Source of the DNA: Breoghania sp.
GTDB lineage: Bacteria; Pseudomonadota; Alphaproteobacteria; Rhizobiales; Stappiaceae
Length of the DNA: 64,000 nt
Direction: 5' to 3'
Assembly (NCBI RefSeq): GCF_963674635.1
Contig: NZ_OY771475.1
Span: forward strand, 3,951,001-4,015,000
In this document: piece after piece, positions 1 through 7,936 of the stretch
Layout: every line of letters starts with the position of its first letter
Position numbering within the stretch: the first letter of the stretch is position 1
Translations under genes and position numbers: made by a program
Notes under the pieces: generated by a model
The model's database searches: none
Told to the model about the DNA's origin: nothing
The model's input: only the letters and a program-made list of their open reading frames with translations

Positions 1-398
1 GCCGACAGGCGCTTTTCGTCCGAGAGCTTGTTTTCCAGCTCCGCGATCTGGCCGCCGGCCTGGGAGGCCGCGCCCGTGCGGCTGTCCAGCATGCCCTGAA
101 GCCGGTTGCGGTCGCTTTCGGCACTCGCCAGCGAGGACTGGAGCGATGCCAGCTGGTCCTGCAGGTCGCGGCTGTTGCCGCGTTCCAGAGCCAGCAACTG
201 GGTCAGCTCGTTGATCTGCGAGTTCAGCCGGTTCAGCACCGTGTCGCGGCCGGAAATCTCCTGGCTCAGGAAGAACTGCGACAGCATGAAGACGACGAGC
301 AGGAAGATGATGACGAGCAGCAACGTCGCCATGGCGTCGACGAAGCCCGGCCAGTAATTCGTGCTTCTGTCCCGTCCGCGTCCGCGCGAGATCGCCAT
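1..398 (-). CDS. MotB/OmpA-like peptidoglycan-binding membrane protein (partial, C-terminus beyond left edge)
   Basis: Reading on the minus strand from the ATG at 398, an open frame runs off the left edge, so only about 132 N-terminal residues are present. A short basic N-terminus leads into one membrane segment (about residues 22-42). An aspartate (D21, in FVDAMATLLLV) sits at its start, where MotB and TolR carry their proton-binding Asp. A long heptad-rich coiled coil follows. By family knowledge the missing part should be an OmpA-type peptidoglycan-binding domain. The ATG follows the stop of the MotA/TolQ-like gene by one base, so the two are almost certainly co-translated and form one proton-driven complex. 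The cargo or function of this alphaproteobacterial pair is not known to me. Confidence 0.75.
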   Translation of the reverse strand, partial: MAISRGRGRDRSTNYWPGFVDAMATLLLVIIFLLVVFMLSQFFLSQEISGRDTVLNRLNSQINELTQLLALERGNSRDLQDQLASLQSSLASAESDRNRLQGMLDSRTGAASQAGGQIAELENKLSDEKRLS

Positions 399-399
399 G

Positions 400-1410
400 T
401 CAGCCCCTCGGGTCGCGCAGCGCTTCGGAAAGCTGGGCGAGCAGCTGTTCGATGCGGGCCTGTTGTTCGGATTGCGTTTCCGCCCAGTCGCGCATCATGC
501 GCTGTTCGGTGCGCACATGCTGGACGAGGCCCTGAATGCCCTCCGCCAGATTGGCCATGGCCTGCGAGGTGGCGCGACTGCCACTTGTGGCGCCGTTTTC
601 CTGCACCGTGCGGCGCAACTGGTCGATGGCGACGCGAAGCTCGGAATAATTGGAGGAGCTTTCGCCCGCATAGGCCCCGCCCTCGTCGTCGATCTCGATC
701 TCGGTGACGGTGGAAAGCCAGTCCTCCAGCTCGTTGTAGAAGCGGGTCTGGGCCTGTGTGGCCTGAAGCTCCAGAAAGCCCAGCAGGAGCGATCCCGTCA
801 GGCCGAAGAGGGAGGAGGAGAAGGCCGTGCCCATGCCGCCCAGCGGGGCTGCCAGGCCGGTCTTGAGGTCTTCGAAGATCACATTGGCGTCGCCGGAGCC
901 GACATTGAGCGACTGGATGACATCGCCCACCGCGCTCACCGTCTGCAACAGGCCCCAGAAGGTGCCGAGAAGGCCGAGAAAGACCAGAAGCCCCGTCAGG
1001 TAGCGGCCAAGCTCGCGGGCCTCGTCCAGGCGTGTGCCGATGGAATCCATCAAGGAGCGCATCACCTGCGGGGTGATGGCCATGTCGCCGATCCGATCGC
1101 CGATCAGCACCGACATCGGGGCCAGCAGCACCGGCGGGCGGCGCACCTCCAGGCCCGGATCGCCGCGGCGGAAGCCGTTGACCCAGTTGATCTCGCGAAA
1201 CAGGCGGATGACCTGCACAAAGGACAGAAGGATACCGAGCCCGCCAACCAGAATGATCACCCCGTTGAGGAACGGGTTGGAGGCGAAGGCCGTCATGATC
1301 GGCCGGTACAGAATGACGGGGATGAAGCTCACCAGCGCGAGGAAGATCAGCATCCGCCAGAGGTAGATCTGAGGACTGGAGAGCTTGTAGGGATCGAGAT
1401 CGCTTGCCAT
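400..1410 (-). CDS. MotA/TolQ/ExbB-family proton channel protein
   Basis: 336 residues from the ATG at 1410; an upstream in-frame start at 1506 would add 32 residues with no family character. Membrane segments lie near residues 19-36, 48-69, 138-158 and 196-214. The third carries the glycine-rich stretch LLVFLGLLGTFWGLLQ typical of MotA/TolQ/ExbB. After the last segment the tail (about 250-330) is charged and predicted coiled coil. The MotB/OmpA-like gene follows directly, giving the stator-type pair. Similar two-subunit stators also occur in Zorya defence (ZorA/ZorB), but the short tail and housekeeping neighbours (suhB, efp) favour a conserved envelope function. Membrane topology is inferred by eye. 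Confidence 0.8.
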   Translation of the reverse strand: MASDLDPYKLSSPQIYLWRMLIFLALVSFIPVILYRPIMTAFASNPFLNGVIILVGGLGILLSFVQVIRLFREINWVNGFRRGDPGLEVRRPPVLLAPMSVLIGDRIGDMAITPQVMRSLMDSIGTRLDEARELGRYLTGLLVFLGLLGTFWGLLQTVSAVGDVIQSLNVGSGDANVIFEDLKTGLAAPLGGMGTAFSSSLFGLTGSLLLGFLELQATQAQTRFYNELEDWLSTVTEIEIDDEGGAYAGESSSNYSELRVAIDQLRRTVQENGATSGSRATSQAMANLAEGIQGLVQHVRTEQRMMRDWAETQSEQQARIEQLLAQLSEALRDPRG

Positions 1411-1526
1411 GTCGTCTGCCGGCCGGTCGTGGTTAACCTGCAGGCAGTGATACCGTGATTTCCGGGCGCATTGAAACCGGAAATCGGCATGCGTGATGGT
1501 TGGCATGCCAAATGACAGGCCCCGGG

Positions 1527-1550
1527 AAGGGCTGTCGGCGGACAGCCCTT
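1527..1550. terminator. strong hairpin between suhB and the MotA-like gene
   Basis: Ten-base perfect arms AAGGGCTGTC / GACAGCCCTT around a four-base loop. No clear U-tract follows on the minus strand, so this may be a weak terminator or an RNA processing/stability hairpin for the suhB transcript. Confidence 0.35.
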
Positions 1551-1603
1551 GCGCCTTTACAGGCCATGCTCACGGTGGGCGGGAGCCGCAAAGCGGCGGA
1601 AAA

Positions 1604-2404
1604 TCAGGCCTGCTTGCGGGCGTTCTTGAGCTGGGCCAGCAGGTGGTGATGGATGTATTCGTTGCCCGCGACGACCGATCCGGTCTCCAGCATCTTCTCG
1701 CCGCCACTGGCGTCGGAAACGTAGCCACCGGCTTCGCGAATCATCAACAGGCCCGCCGCCATGTCCCACGGGCTGAGGTCGTGTTCCCAGAACCCGTCGA
1801 AACGGCCCGCGGCCAGCCAGGCCAGATCGAGGGCGGCGGCGCCGCAACGGCGAATGCCGGAAACCTCGCCCATGACATGGCGCAGCTCCATCAGCGCGCG
1901 GCCATGGTCGCCGCGGCCCAGATGCGGGATGCCGGTGCCAATGACGCAGTCGGTCAGCGTGGCGCGGCCCGCAACCCGCAGGCGGCGGTTGTTCATGAAG
2001 GCGCCGTTGCCGCGCTCGGCGGTGAACAGCTCATCCATGACCGGATTGTAGATCACGCCGGCGACGATCTGGCCCTGCCGCTCCAACGCGATGGAGATGG
2101 CGAAGAGCGGAATGCCATGCAGGAAGTTGGTGGTGCCGTCGAGCGGATCGACGATCCAGCGGTGCTGGGGATCGGTGCCCTCGATGGTGCCCGATTCTTC
2201 CATGAGCAGGGAATAGCCGGGACGCGCGCGCTGCAGCTCTTCGCGAATGACCTTCTCCGCGCGGTGGTCGGCGGCGGTCACGAAGTCACCGGGGCCCTTG
2301 CGGGAGACCTGGAGGTTTTCAACTTCGCCGAAATCGCGGGTGAGACCGCGGCCTGCCTTCGTGGCAGCGGCGACCATGACATTGAGAAGAGCGGAACGGG
2401 CCAT
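1604..2404 (-). CDS. suhB: inositol monophosphatase family protein (SuhB/CysQ-like)
   Basis: 266 residues, the usual size of the IMPase family. It carries the metal-binding Glu pair (LLMEES, residues 67-71), the signature WIVDPLDGTTNF (83-94) and the second signature SPWDMAAGLLMIREAGG near the C-terminus. These residues bind the Mg2+ ions used to hydrolyse phosphate monoesters such as inositol-1-phosphate. In bacteria SuhB also acts in rRNA antitermination complexes. It lies 120 bp downstream of efp on the same strand. The exact substrate cannot be told from sequence: IMPase, PAP phosphatase and histidinol-phosphatase variants share these motifs. Confidence 0.9.
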   Translation of the reverse strand: MARSALLNVMVAAATKAGRGLTRDFGEVENLQVSRKGPGDFVTAADHRAEKVIREELQRARPGYSLLMEESGTIEGTDPQHRWIVDPLDGTTNFLHGIPLFAISIALERQGQIVAGVIYNPVMDELFTAERGNGAFMNNRRLRVAGRATLTDCVIGTGIPHLGRGDHGRALMELRHVMGEVSGIRRCGAAALDLAWLAAGRFDGFWEHDLSPWDMAAGLLMIREAGGYVSDASGGEKMLETGSVVAGNEYIHHHLLAQLKNARKQA

Positions 2405-2475
2405 CTTGCCCCTCCTTGGGGGCTGGAAACGTCGGCGGCCGGCGCTGGGCCGACCGGGAACAGGTTGGTGCGAAT

Positions 2476-2499
2476 GCGCGGGGCCGAAAAGGCCCGCGC
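2476..2499 (-). terminator. GC-rich hairpin downstream of efp
   Basis: GCGCGGGGCC GAAAA GGCCCGCGC forms a stable hairpin 26 bases past the efp stop (minus strand) without a U-tract. It could attenuate read-through into suhB. Confidence 0.3.
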
Positions 2500-2524
2500 G
2501 CCTTGCGGAACGTGGTTGCGCGCC

Positions 2525-3088
2525 CTAGTCGGCGCGCTTCACGTAAGCCACTTCGTTGGTGTCGACCACGATGCGTTCCCCTGCCGTGATGAAGGGGGGA
2601 ACGAGAACGCGGACGCCATTTTCCAGAACGGCGGGCTTGTAGGAGGAAGACTGCGTCTGCCCCTTCACCACCGCGTCGGCCTCGGTGATCTGGAGGGTGA
2701 CGAACTGCGGCAGGTTGATGCCGATGGGCTTGCCGTCATGCATGTCGAGCGTGACCGTCATGCCGTCCTGTAGGAAGGCGGAGCGATCGCCGACGAAGTC
2801 GGTCTGGAGCTCGATCTGCTCGTAGGTGTCGCTGTCCATGAAGACGAGCATGTCGTCCTGGGCATAAAGGTACTGGAAGTCCTTCTGCTCCAGGCGAACC
2901 TTCTCCACCTTGTCTTCGGAGCGGAAGCGTTCGTTCAGCTTGCGGCCGTCCAGCAGGTTCTTCATTTCCACCTGGGCGAATGCGCCGCCCTTGCCGGGCT
3001 TCACATGCTGAACCTTGACCACGGCCCACAGCGTATCCTGGTGCTGCAAGACGTTGCCGGGCTTGATTTCGTTTCCGTTGATCTTCAT
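2525..3088 (-). CDS. efp: elongation factor P
   Basis: 187 residues from the ATG at 3088 (MKINGNEIKPG), the normal EF-P length; an in-frame start at 3172 would give a 28-residue extension unlike the family. Contains the N-terminal KOW-like domain with the modification loop HVKPGKGGAF, where Lys33 corresponds to the lysine that is beta-lysylated in E. coli, followed by two OB domains ending in the conserved VDTNEVAYVKR. EF-P rescues ribosomes stalled at polyproline. The TolA protein encoded in this window is very proline-rich and would be a natural client (inference). The modification genes epmA/epmB are not in this window. Confidence 0.96.
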   Translation of the reverse strand: MKINGNEIKPGNVLQHQDTLWAVVKVQHVKPGKGGAFAQVEMKNLLDGRKLNERFRSEDKVEKVRLEQKDFQYLYAQDDMLVFMDSDTYEQIELQTDFVGDRSAFLQDGMTVTLDMHDGKPIGINLPQFVTLQITEADAVVKGQTQSSSYKPAVLENGVRVLVPPFITAGERIVVDTNEVAYVKRAD

Positions 3089-3228
3089 GGATCTCGTTCG
3101 CGTCGTTGAGGGCTGCCGGGCCTTGGCGCCGGGGGCGCGGGCGATGCCGGTTTTCGCGGCTGTCTCCACCACATTTCCGCGTCGTTTTCAAGGTAAAACG
3201 GTTTTCGCAGACGCGGCGGTACGGGCTT

Positions 3229-4488
3229 TCACGGCTTTTCGGGCGCGCGATCCTGCGGAACGCGCTCCTGATCGCGCGTTGCATCCGGCGTCGGACCGGC
3301 TGCCGTTCCGGCAGCGACCATGTCCTTGCCTTGGGTCCAGTTGGCGGCTTCCGCCTGGGCGCGGCCAAGGACCGTCTTGTCCAGCGAGGCCAGAAATCCG
3401 TCCAGCCACAGGTCGGAAATCCCGGCCTTGCGGGCCACGAGGTGCCACGTGGCGGCCTTCAGGTCGTCGGGTTCCACGCCGCGTCCGGTGGCGTAGAGGC
3501 GGGCCAGCCGGTTCATCGCCACCGGGTTGCCCGACTGGGCAGCGCGCTCGAACCAGATCGCGGCTTCCTGCTCATTGGGCTCAACGCCCTCGCCCTTGAA
3601 GCGCAGGATGCCATAGCGAACCTGTGCCGCCACATTGCCGTTGCGCGCCGCACGTCCCATCCAGAACGCACCCTGCATGACATCGCGTTCGGGCGCGGTG
3701 GGGTCGAGATAGGCATCGGCCAGCGCATATTGCGCCTCCACGTCGCCATTGTCGGCGGCCTGGTGGAAGAGCGCGAGGCCCTTCTTGCGGTCGAGCGGGC
3801 GACCGTCGCCGGTCATATAGAGCACACCGAGATTGTAGGCGGCGCCGTCGAGCCCGGCCTTCGCTGCCTGCTCGAACAGGTCGCCGGCCTTTTTCTTGTC
3901 GCCGTCCACGCCCGTTCCCAGCAGATAATAGAGCCCGAGGCGATAGGCGGCCTGCGGGTCCCCGGCCCTGGCGGCGATCTCGTACCAGCTTGCGGAGGTC
4001 TTCACGTTCTGCTGGACACCGTAGCCGCGCTCGTAGAGCACGCCCAGCAGCGTGGCGGCGGCCGGGTCGTCGTCCTGCGCGCGTCGGGTGGCGACGGCCA
4101 CGGCGGTCAGGTAGTAGCCGCGCTGGAACGCGCCATAGGCATAGTCGCGCTTGGCATCGCGCGGCACCGGGCCGGTGGCGATCTGTGGCGGCTCGACGAT
4201 GGCGAGCGGCAGCCTGTTGTTCAGGCCGGAGGCGGGAAGGGACTTGGTCTCAAGCGGTGTCGGTGTCGTCAGAGGCGCGCCAACACCCGGCGTCATGGAC
4301 GTGCCGGGAGCAGACGGAACTGACGCGTTTTCTCTCTTGCTGTCCGTCGCCGCCCCCGCGGTGCCCAGCGTGGTCGAGGCGACCAGCATCGCCACGGCGA
4401 GCGCCTGCACATGGCTGTGCAGCGCGGCAAGCGCCTGCGCCTTGACGGGATGTCGGTTCTCGCGGTTCGGGCAGCGGGAAAGCCGCAT
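3229..4488 (-). CDS. Sel1-like (TPR-type) repeat protein, probably exported
   Basis: 419 residues. A basic N-terminus is followed by a hydrophobic, Ala-rich segment (about residues 26-48) that looks like a signal peptide or anchor. A Ser/Pro/Thr-rich linker follows, then at least six Sel1-type repeats of about 36 residues from residue 115 to 350, with recurrent motifs such as AAYRLGLYYLLGTGV, AAYNLGVLYMTGDG and AAIWFERAAQSGNP. Sel1 proteins act as scaffolds for protein-protein contacts. The ATG at 4488 overlaps the stop of the ThiE-like gene (TGATG), implying translational coupling. The partner and role are unknown. Confidence 0.8.
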   Translation of the reverse strand: MRLSRCPNRENRHPVKAQALAALHSHVQALAVAMLVASTTLGTAGAATDSKRENASVPSAPGTSMTPGVGAPLTTPTPLETKSLPASGLNNRLPLAIVEPPQIATGPVPRDAKRDYAYGAFQRGYYLTAVAVATRRAQDDDPAAATLLGVLYERGYGVQQNVKTSASWYEIAARAGDPQAAYRLGLYYLLGTGVDGDKKKAGDLFEQAAKAGLDGAAYNLGVLYMTGDGRPLDRKKGLALFHQAADNGDVEAQYALADAYLDPTAPERDVMQGAFWMGRAARNGNVAAQVRYGILRFKGEGVEPNEQEAAIWFERAAQSGNPVAMNRLARLYATGRGVEPDDLKAATWHLVARKAGISDLWLDGFLASLDKTVLGRAQAEAANWTQGKDMVAAGTAAGPTPDATRDQERVPQDRAPEKP

Positions 4489-5147
4489 CAGGCTCTCTCG
4501 TCCTCGGCGGCCTTCAATTCGGCGGCAACCGTATCAAGTGTTGCGTTGGCGGCGGCGACAGCGGCCTTGGGCCCTTCCGGGTGCTCCCAGACGCCAGCGC
4601 GCAGGGCGACGAATTCGGCGCGTGTGCGCGCGATCGTGTCGACGGAGGCTAGGTCACGTCCGGCAAGCGCCACGCAGGGGATCTCGAAAACCTCCGCCCA
4701 CCACTGGGCGAAATCGATGGTCTTGCGGTGCGGCTCGTCGTGTTCCTCAAGATCCAGCATGCCGAAGAAGACATAGTCGGTGTCGAGTTCCGCCAGTTCC
4801 ATCGCGGTGTGGCGGTCCTTGATGTTGCCGACGCCGACAATGCGATTGGGCTGGAAGGTCTCCTGAGCGAGCTTCAGGTCCTCGAAGCCGGTATCGACCT
4901 GCACACCGTCGGCATGGGCGCGGCCCGTGATGCGCGTGTCGTTGAGGATCAGGGCGGCTGCGCCCGCGTCCTGCACGATGGGCGTCAGGCGCTCGGCGAT
5001 TTCCTGCGCGGAGCTTGAATCGCCATCCTTCAGCGTGATCAGCACGCAGGCCACGTCGCCGCCGGACAGGGCGTCCGCAAGCGCATCGGGAAAGGTCTGC
5101 GCGTCAAATTCGGGCGGCGTGATGAGGAACAGGCGGGAACGGAACAA
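4488..5147 (-). CDS. thiamine-phosphate-synthase-like (ThiE/TenI fold) protein with degenerate motifs
   Basis: About 219 residues of ThiE/TenI TIM-barrel type, recognisable from ALILNDTRITGRAHADGVQV and RIVGVGNIKDRHTAMELA. There is no ATG in the N-terminal region. I place the start at the TTG at 5147 because AGGAG lies eight bases upstream; a TTG at 5198 would extend it by 17 residues. Several residues conserved in true ThiE are altered: the QLR-K stretch reads VLITLKDGD, DGVHLGQ reads DGVQVDTG, and GxS reads GVG. It may therefore be a non-catalytic or re-purposed paralogue. No other thi biosynthesis gene is adjacent, and it is coupled to the Sel1 gene. Confidence 0.7.
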   Translation of the reverse strand: MFRSRLFLITPPEFDAQTFPDALADALSGGDVACVLITLKDGDSSSAQEIAERLTPIVQDAGAAALILNDTRITGRAHADGVQVDTGFEDLKLAQETFQPNRIVGVGNIKDRHTAMELAELDTDYVFFGMLDLEEHDEPHRKTIDFAQWWAEVFEIPCVALAGRDLASVDTIARTRAEFVALRAGVWEHPEGPKAAVAAANATLDTVAAELKAAEDERA

Positions 5148-5449
5148 GGCGGCATCTCCTGAAGGTGTCCGATGCGATCTGGCATCCAATAACGGCAAAA
5201 TCGCGCAGACGGCAAATGGAGAGGGGCAAAGAGGTCAAAAAATCCTTCGCGCGGCTCTCGCTCTGTGGGTGTTTCGGGCCCGAAAGCCAGGCGGCGTATG
5301 GTTGCGCGAAGGCTCTTGAAGGCGCCCGAAGGCTCCAGGGGCTGCCCGAAGGCTTCCTGGGGGGCAAGGCTTCGGGGGCTAGGCCTGAAACGAATCGACG
5401 GGCGCGCGGCCCGTCAATCCTTGTCTCATCTGATGGGACCGGGCGCCGG

Positions 5450-6475
5450 TCAGGCGTTTTCCAGATCCGCCGACCAGGTGCCGGTTGCGGCGAGGCCGTT
5501 CATCTTGGCGCGGTGGGCAAAGGCCGCCTGCGCTGCCGGGACGTTCTCTTCCTTGCCGCCCCATGCCTTCAGAGCCGCCTGCTGAAGCGCGCGGCCATAG
5601 GAGAAGGTGAGCGTCCAGGGCAGGTTGCCCATGGCGTTCATCAAGGAGAGGTTCTCGGTCGCCTGAACGTCGCTCTGGCCGCCCGACAGGAAGGCGATGC
5701 CGCCAACGGCTGCCGGAACGGTGGATTTCAGGCAGCGCACGGTCATTTCCGCGACTTCCTCAGCCGAGGCCTGATCCGGGCAGGTCTGGCCTGCGATCAC
5801 CATGTTCGGCTTCAGGACCATGCCTTCAAGCAGGATGCCCGCCTGATAAAGCTCGGCGAAAATGGTGTTCAGCGTCCACTCGGTGACCTCGTAGCAGGTC
5901 TCGATGTCATGGGACGAGAAGGCGCCATCCATCAGCACTTCCGGCTCCACGATCGGCACGATGCCCGCTTCCTGGCAGATCGCGGCATAGCGGGCCAGCG
6001 CATGGGCATTGGCCTGGATGCAGTTGGAAGACGGCATCGCATCACCAATGGTGATGACACCGCGCCACTTGGCAAAGCGCGCGCCGAGGTCATGGTACTC
6101 GGCCATGCGCTCGCGCAGGCCGTCGAGGCCCTCGGTGACCTTCTCATCCTCGAAGCCGGCCAGCGGCTTGGCGCCCTTGTCGACCTTGATGCCCGGAACC
6201 GCACCCGCAGCGCGGATCAGATCCACAAACGGGGTGCCGTCCTTGGCCGACTGGCGCAGCGTCTCGTCGAACAGGATGACGCCGGAAATGCGCTCGTTCA
6301 TCGCGTCTTCGGCGCGGAACAGCATCTCGCGATAGGCGCGGCGGTTGTCCTCGGTGTTCTCGACGCCGATCTGATCGAAGCGCTTCTTGATGGTGCCGGT
6401 GCTTTCGTCGGCGGCCAGAATGCCCTGGCCGGTTGCCATCATGGCCGCAGCAATGTCTTCAAGATTCTCGCTCAT
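5450..6475 (-). CDS. fba: class I fructose-bisphosphate aldolase
   Basis: 341 residues starting MSENLEDIAAAM at 6475; the frame extends upstream to 6580 without family similarity. Class I (Schiff-base) features are present: GILAADESTGTIKKRF near residues 18-33 and the catalytic lysine in GMVLKPNMVIAG (K222). It cleaves fructose-1,6-bisphosphate to DHAP and glyceraldehyde-3-phosphate. It sits downstream of pgk, gap and tkt on the same strand, a common alphaproteobacterial arrangement, with only 50 bp from pgk, so the two are probably co-transcribed. A palindromic stretch at 5397-5415 lies just beyond the stop but lacks a U-run. Confidence 0.95.
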   Translation of the reverse strand: MSENLEDIAAAMMATGQGILAADESTGTIKKRFDQIGVENTEDNRRAYREMLFRAEDAMNERISGVILFDETLRQSAKDGTPFVDLIRAAGAVPGIKVDKGAKPLAGFEDEKVTEGLDGLRERMAEYHDLGARFAKWRGVITIGDAMPSSNCIQANAHALARYAAICQEAGIVPIVEPEVLMDGAFSSHDIETCYEVTEWTLNTIFAELYQAGILLEGMVLKPNMVIAGQTCPDQASAEEVAEMTVRCLKSTVPAAVGGIAFLSGGQSDVQATENLSLMNAMGNLPWTLTFSYGRALQQAALKAWGGKEENVPAAQAAFAHRAKMNGLAATGTWSADLENA

Positions 6476-6525
6476 GTGGTGCCCTTCAATTCCGACTGTG
6501 GTTCTTGTCTGAGGGTAAACGGGGA

Positions 6526-7722
6526 TCAGGCTTCGGCTTCCAGTGCCGCAACGCCCGGCAAGGTCTTGCCTTCCAGCCATTCAAGGAATGCGCCGCCGGC
6601 GGTGGAAACGTAACTGAAGTCCTGTGCGGCGCGCGCATGGTTGAGCGCGGCCACGGTGTCGCCGCCACCGGCGACGGAAAGAAGCTTGCCTTCGCGGGTG
6701 CGCGCCGCCGCATGGGCCGCAGCCGCCACGGTCGCGGCATCGAAAGGCGCGATCTCGAAAGCGCCGAGCGGGCCGTTCCAGACCAGCGTGGCGGCAATGT
6801 CGATCTTCGCCTTCACGGTCTCGATGGATTTTGCACCGACATCGAGGATCATCGCATCGGCGGGAATGGCATCGAGCGCCACGGTCTCGTTTTCGGCCCC
6901 GGCCTTGAACTCGCGCGCCACGACCGCATCGGCGGGCAACACGATCTCGCAGCCTTCGCGGGCCGCCTTTTCCATGATGCGGCGGGCGGTATCGGCCAGA
7001 TCATGCTCGCACAGCGACTTGCCCACATCGGTGCCCTTGGCGGCGAGGAAGGTGTTGGCCATGCCACCGCCGATCACCAGCATGTCGACCTTGGCCACCA
7101 GATTTTCCAGAAGGTCGATCTTGGAGGAGACCTTCGCCCCCCCGACAACGGCCAGCACCGGGCGCTTCGGTGCGGCGAGGGCGGCCCCCAGCGCATCGAG
7201 CTCCGCCTGCATGGTGCGCCCGGCGCAGGACGGCAGCAGGTGGGCAAGCCCTTCGGTGGAGGCATGGGCGCGGTGGGCGGCGGAAAAGGCGTCGTTCACA
7301 TAGATATCGCCATTGGCGGCCAGTGCCTTGGCGAAGTCCGGATCGTTCTTTTCCTCGCCCTTGTGATAGCGGGTGTTTTCCAGAAGAAGAATGCCGCCGG
7401 GCACCATCTTGTCGACGGCGGCGGCGGCTTCCGCGCCGATGCAATCCTCGGCGAAATCAACGGCGAGACCCAGCAGTTCCGACAGCGGGCGCACGACCGG
7501 CTTCAGCGACATGGAGGCGACGCGCTCCCCCTTGGGGCGGCCGAAATGGGCCAGCAGGATGACCTTGCCATTGGCAGCTGCGATGTCGCGGATCGTCGGC
7601 AGAATGCGCTCGATGCGGGTGGTGTCGGTGACCCGACCGTCTTCCATCGGAACGTTCAGATCGACGCGCACCAGAACGCGCTTTCCCGCAAGATCCATGT
7701 CGTCGAGAGATCTGTAAGCCAT
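6526..7722 (-). CDS. pgk: phosphoglycerate kinase
   Basis: 398 residues from the ATG at 7722 (MAYRSLDDMDLAGK). The PGK signature RVLVRVDLNVPM (15-26), the hinge/substrate region and the nucleotide-binding GGGDTVAAL near the C-terminus are intact. It transfers phosphate between 1,3-bisphosphoglycerate and ADP. The gene is separated from gap by 214 bp that include the gap terminator (7896-7928), so pgk-fba may have their own promoter. Confidence 0.96.
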   Translation of the reverse strand: MAYRSLDDMDLAGKRVLVRVDLNVPMEDGRVTDTTRIERILPTIRDIAAANGKVILLAHFGRPKGERVASMSLKPVVRPLSELLGLAVDFAEDCIGAEAAAAVDKMVPGGILLLENTRYHKGEEKNDPDFAKALAANGDIYVNDAFSAAHRAHASTEGLAHLLPSCAGRTMQAELDALGAALAAPKRPVLAVVGGAKVSSKIDLLENLVAKVDMLVIGGGMANTFLAAKGTDVGKSLCEHDLADTARRIMEKAAREGCEIVLPADAVVAREFKAGAENETVALDAIPADAMILDVGAKSIETVKAKIDIAATLVWNGPLGAFEIAPFDAATVAAAAHAAARTREGKLLSVAGGGDTVAALNHARAAQDFSYVSTAGGAFLEWLEGKTLPGVAALEAEA

Positions 7723-7895
7723 ATCCCTTCGCACCTTCCTCTATCGTTCCCCCGGCCCGCGCGGCGTCAGCATTCAACGCCTTGAGGCGGTTTTCCAGTT
7801 CCCAATTCGCTAAACCGCTGCGGCACTTTCGCATGGATCCGATCGGACGGTCCCCCGTCCCGGGGCATGCGCGCGCCGAGCATGGTCTACGAATA

Positions 7896-7928
7896 GAAAA
7901 AGGGCGCGGACGTTTCCGACCGCGCCCA
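7896..7928 (-). terminator. intrinsic terminator of gap
   Basis: On the minus strand, about ten bases after the gap stop, GGGCGCGG and CCGCGCCC form an eight-pair stem followed by TTTTTC. This is a classic rho-independent terminator and separates gap from pgk. Confidence 0.8.
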
Positions 7929-7936
7929 TTCTGCAA

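Noticed and set aside
361..1458. 365-codon open frame on the plus strand
   Set aside because: Antisense shadow of the MotA/TolQ-like gene. The translated sequence is low-complexity Arg/Gly/His-rich, as expected from GC-rich antisense frames.
2525..4488. epmA/epmB (EF-P modification) near efp
   Set aside because: Neighbouring genes are suhB and a Sel1-repeat protein. No lysyl-tRNA-synthetase-like or aminomutase gene is present in the window.
5165..6613. 482-codon plus-strand frame opposite the aldolase gene
   Set aside because: Wholly antisense to fba with no family motif. GC-skewed codon structure keeps such frames open.
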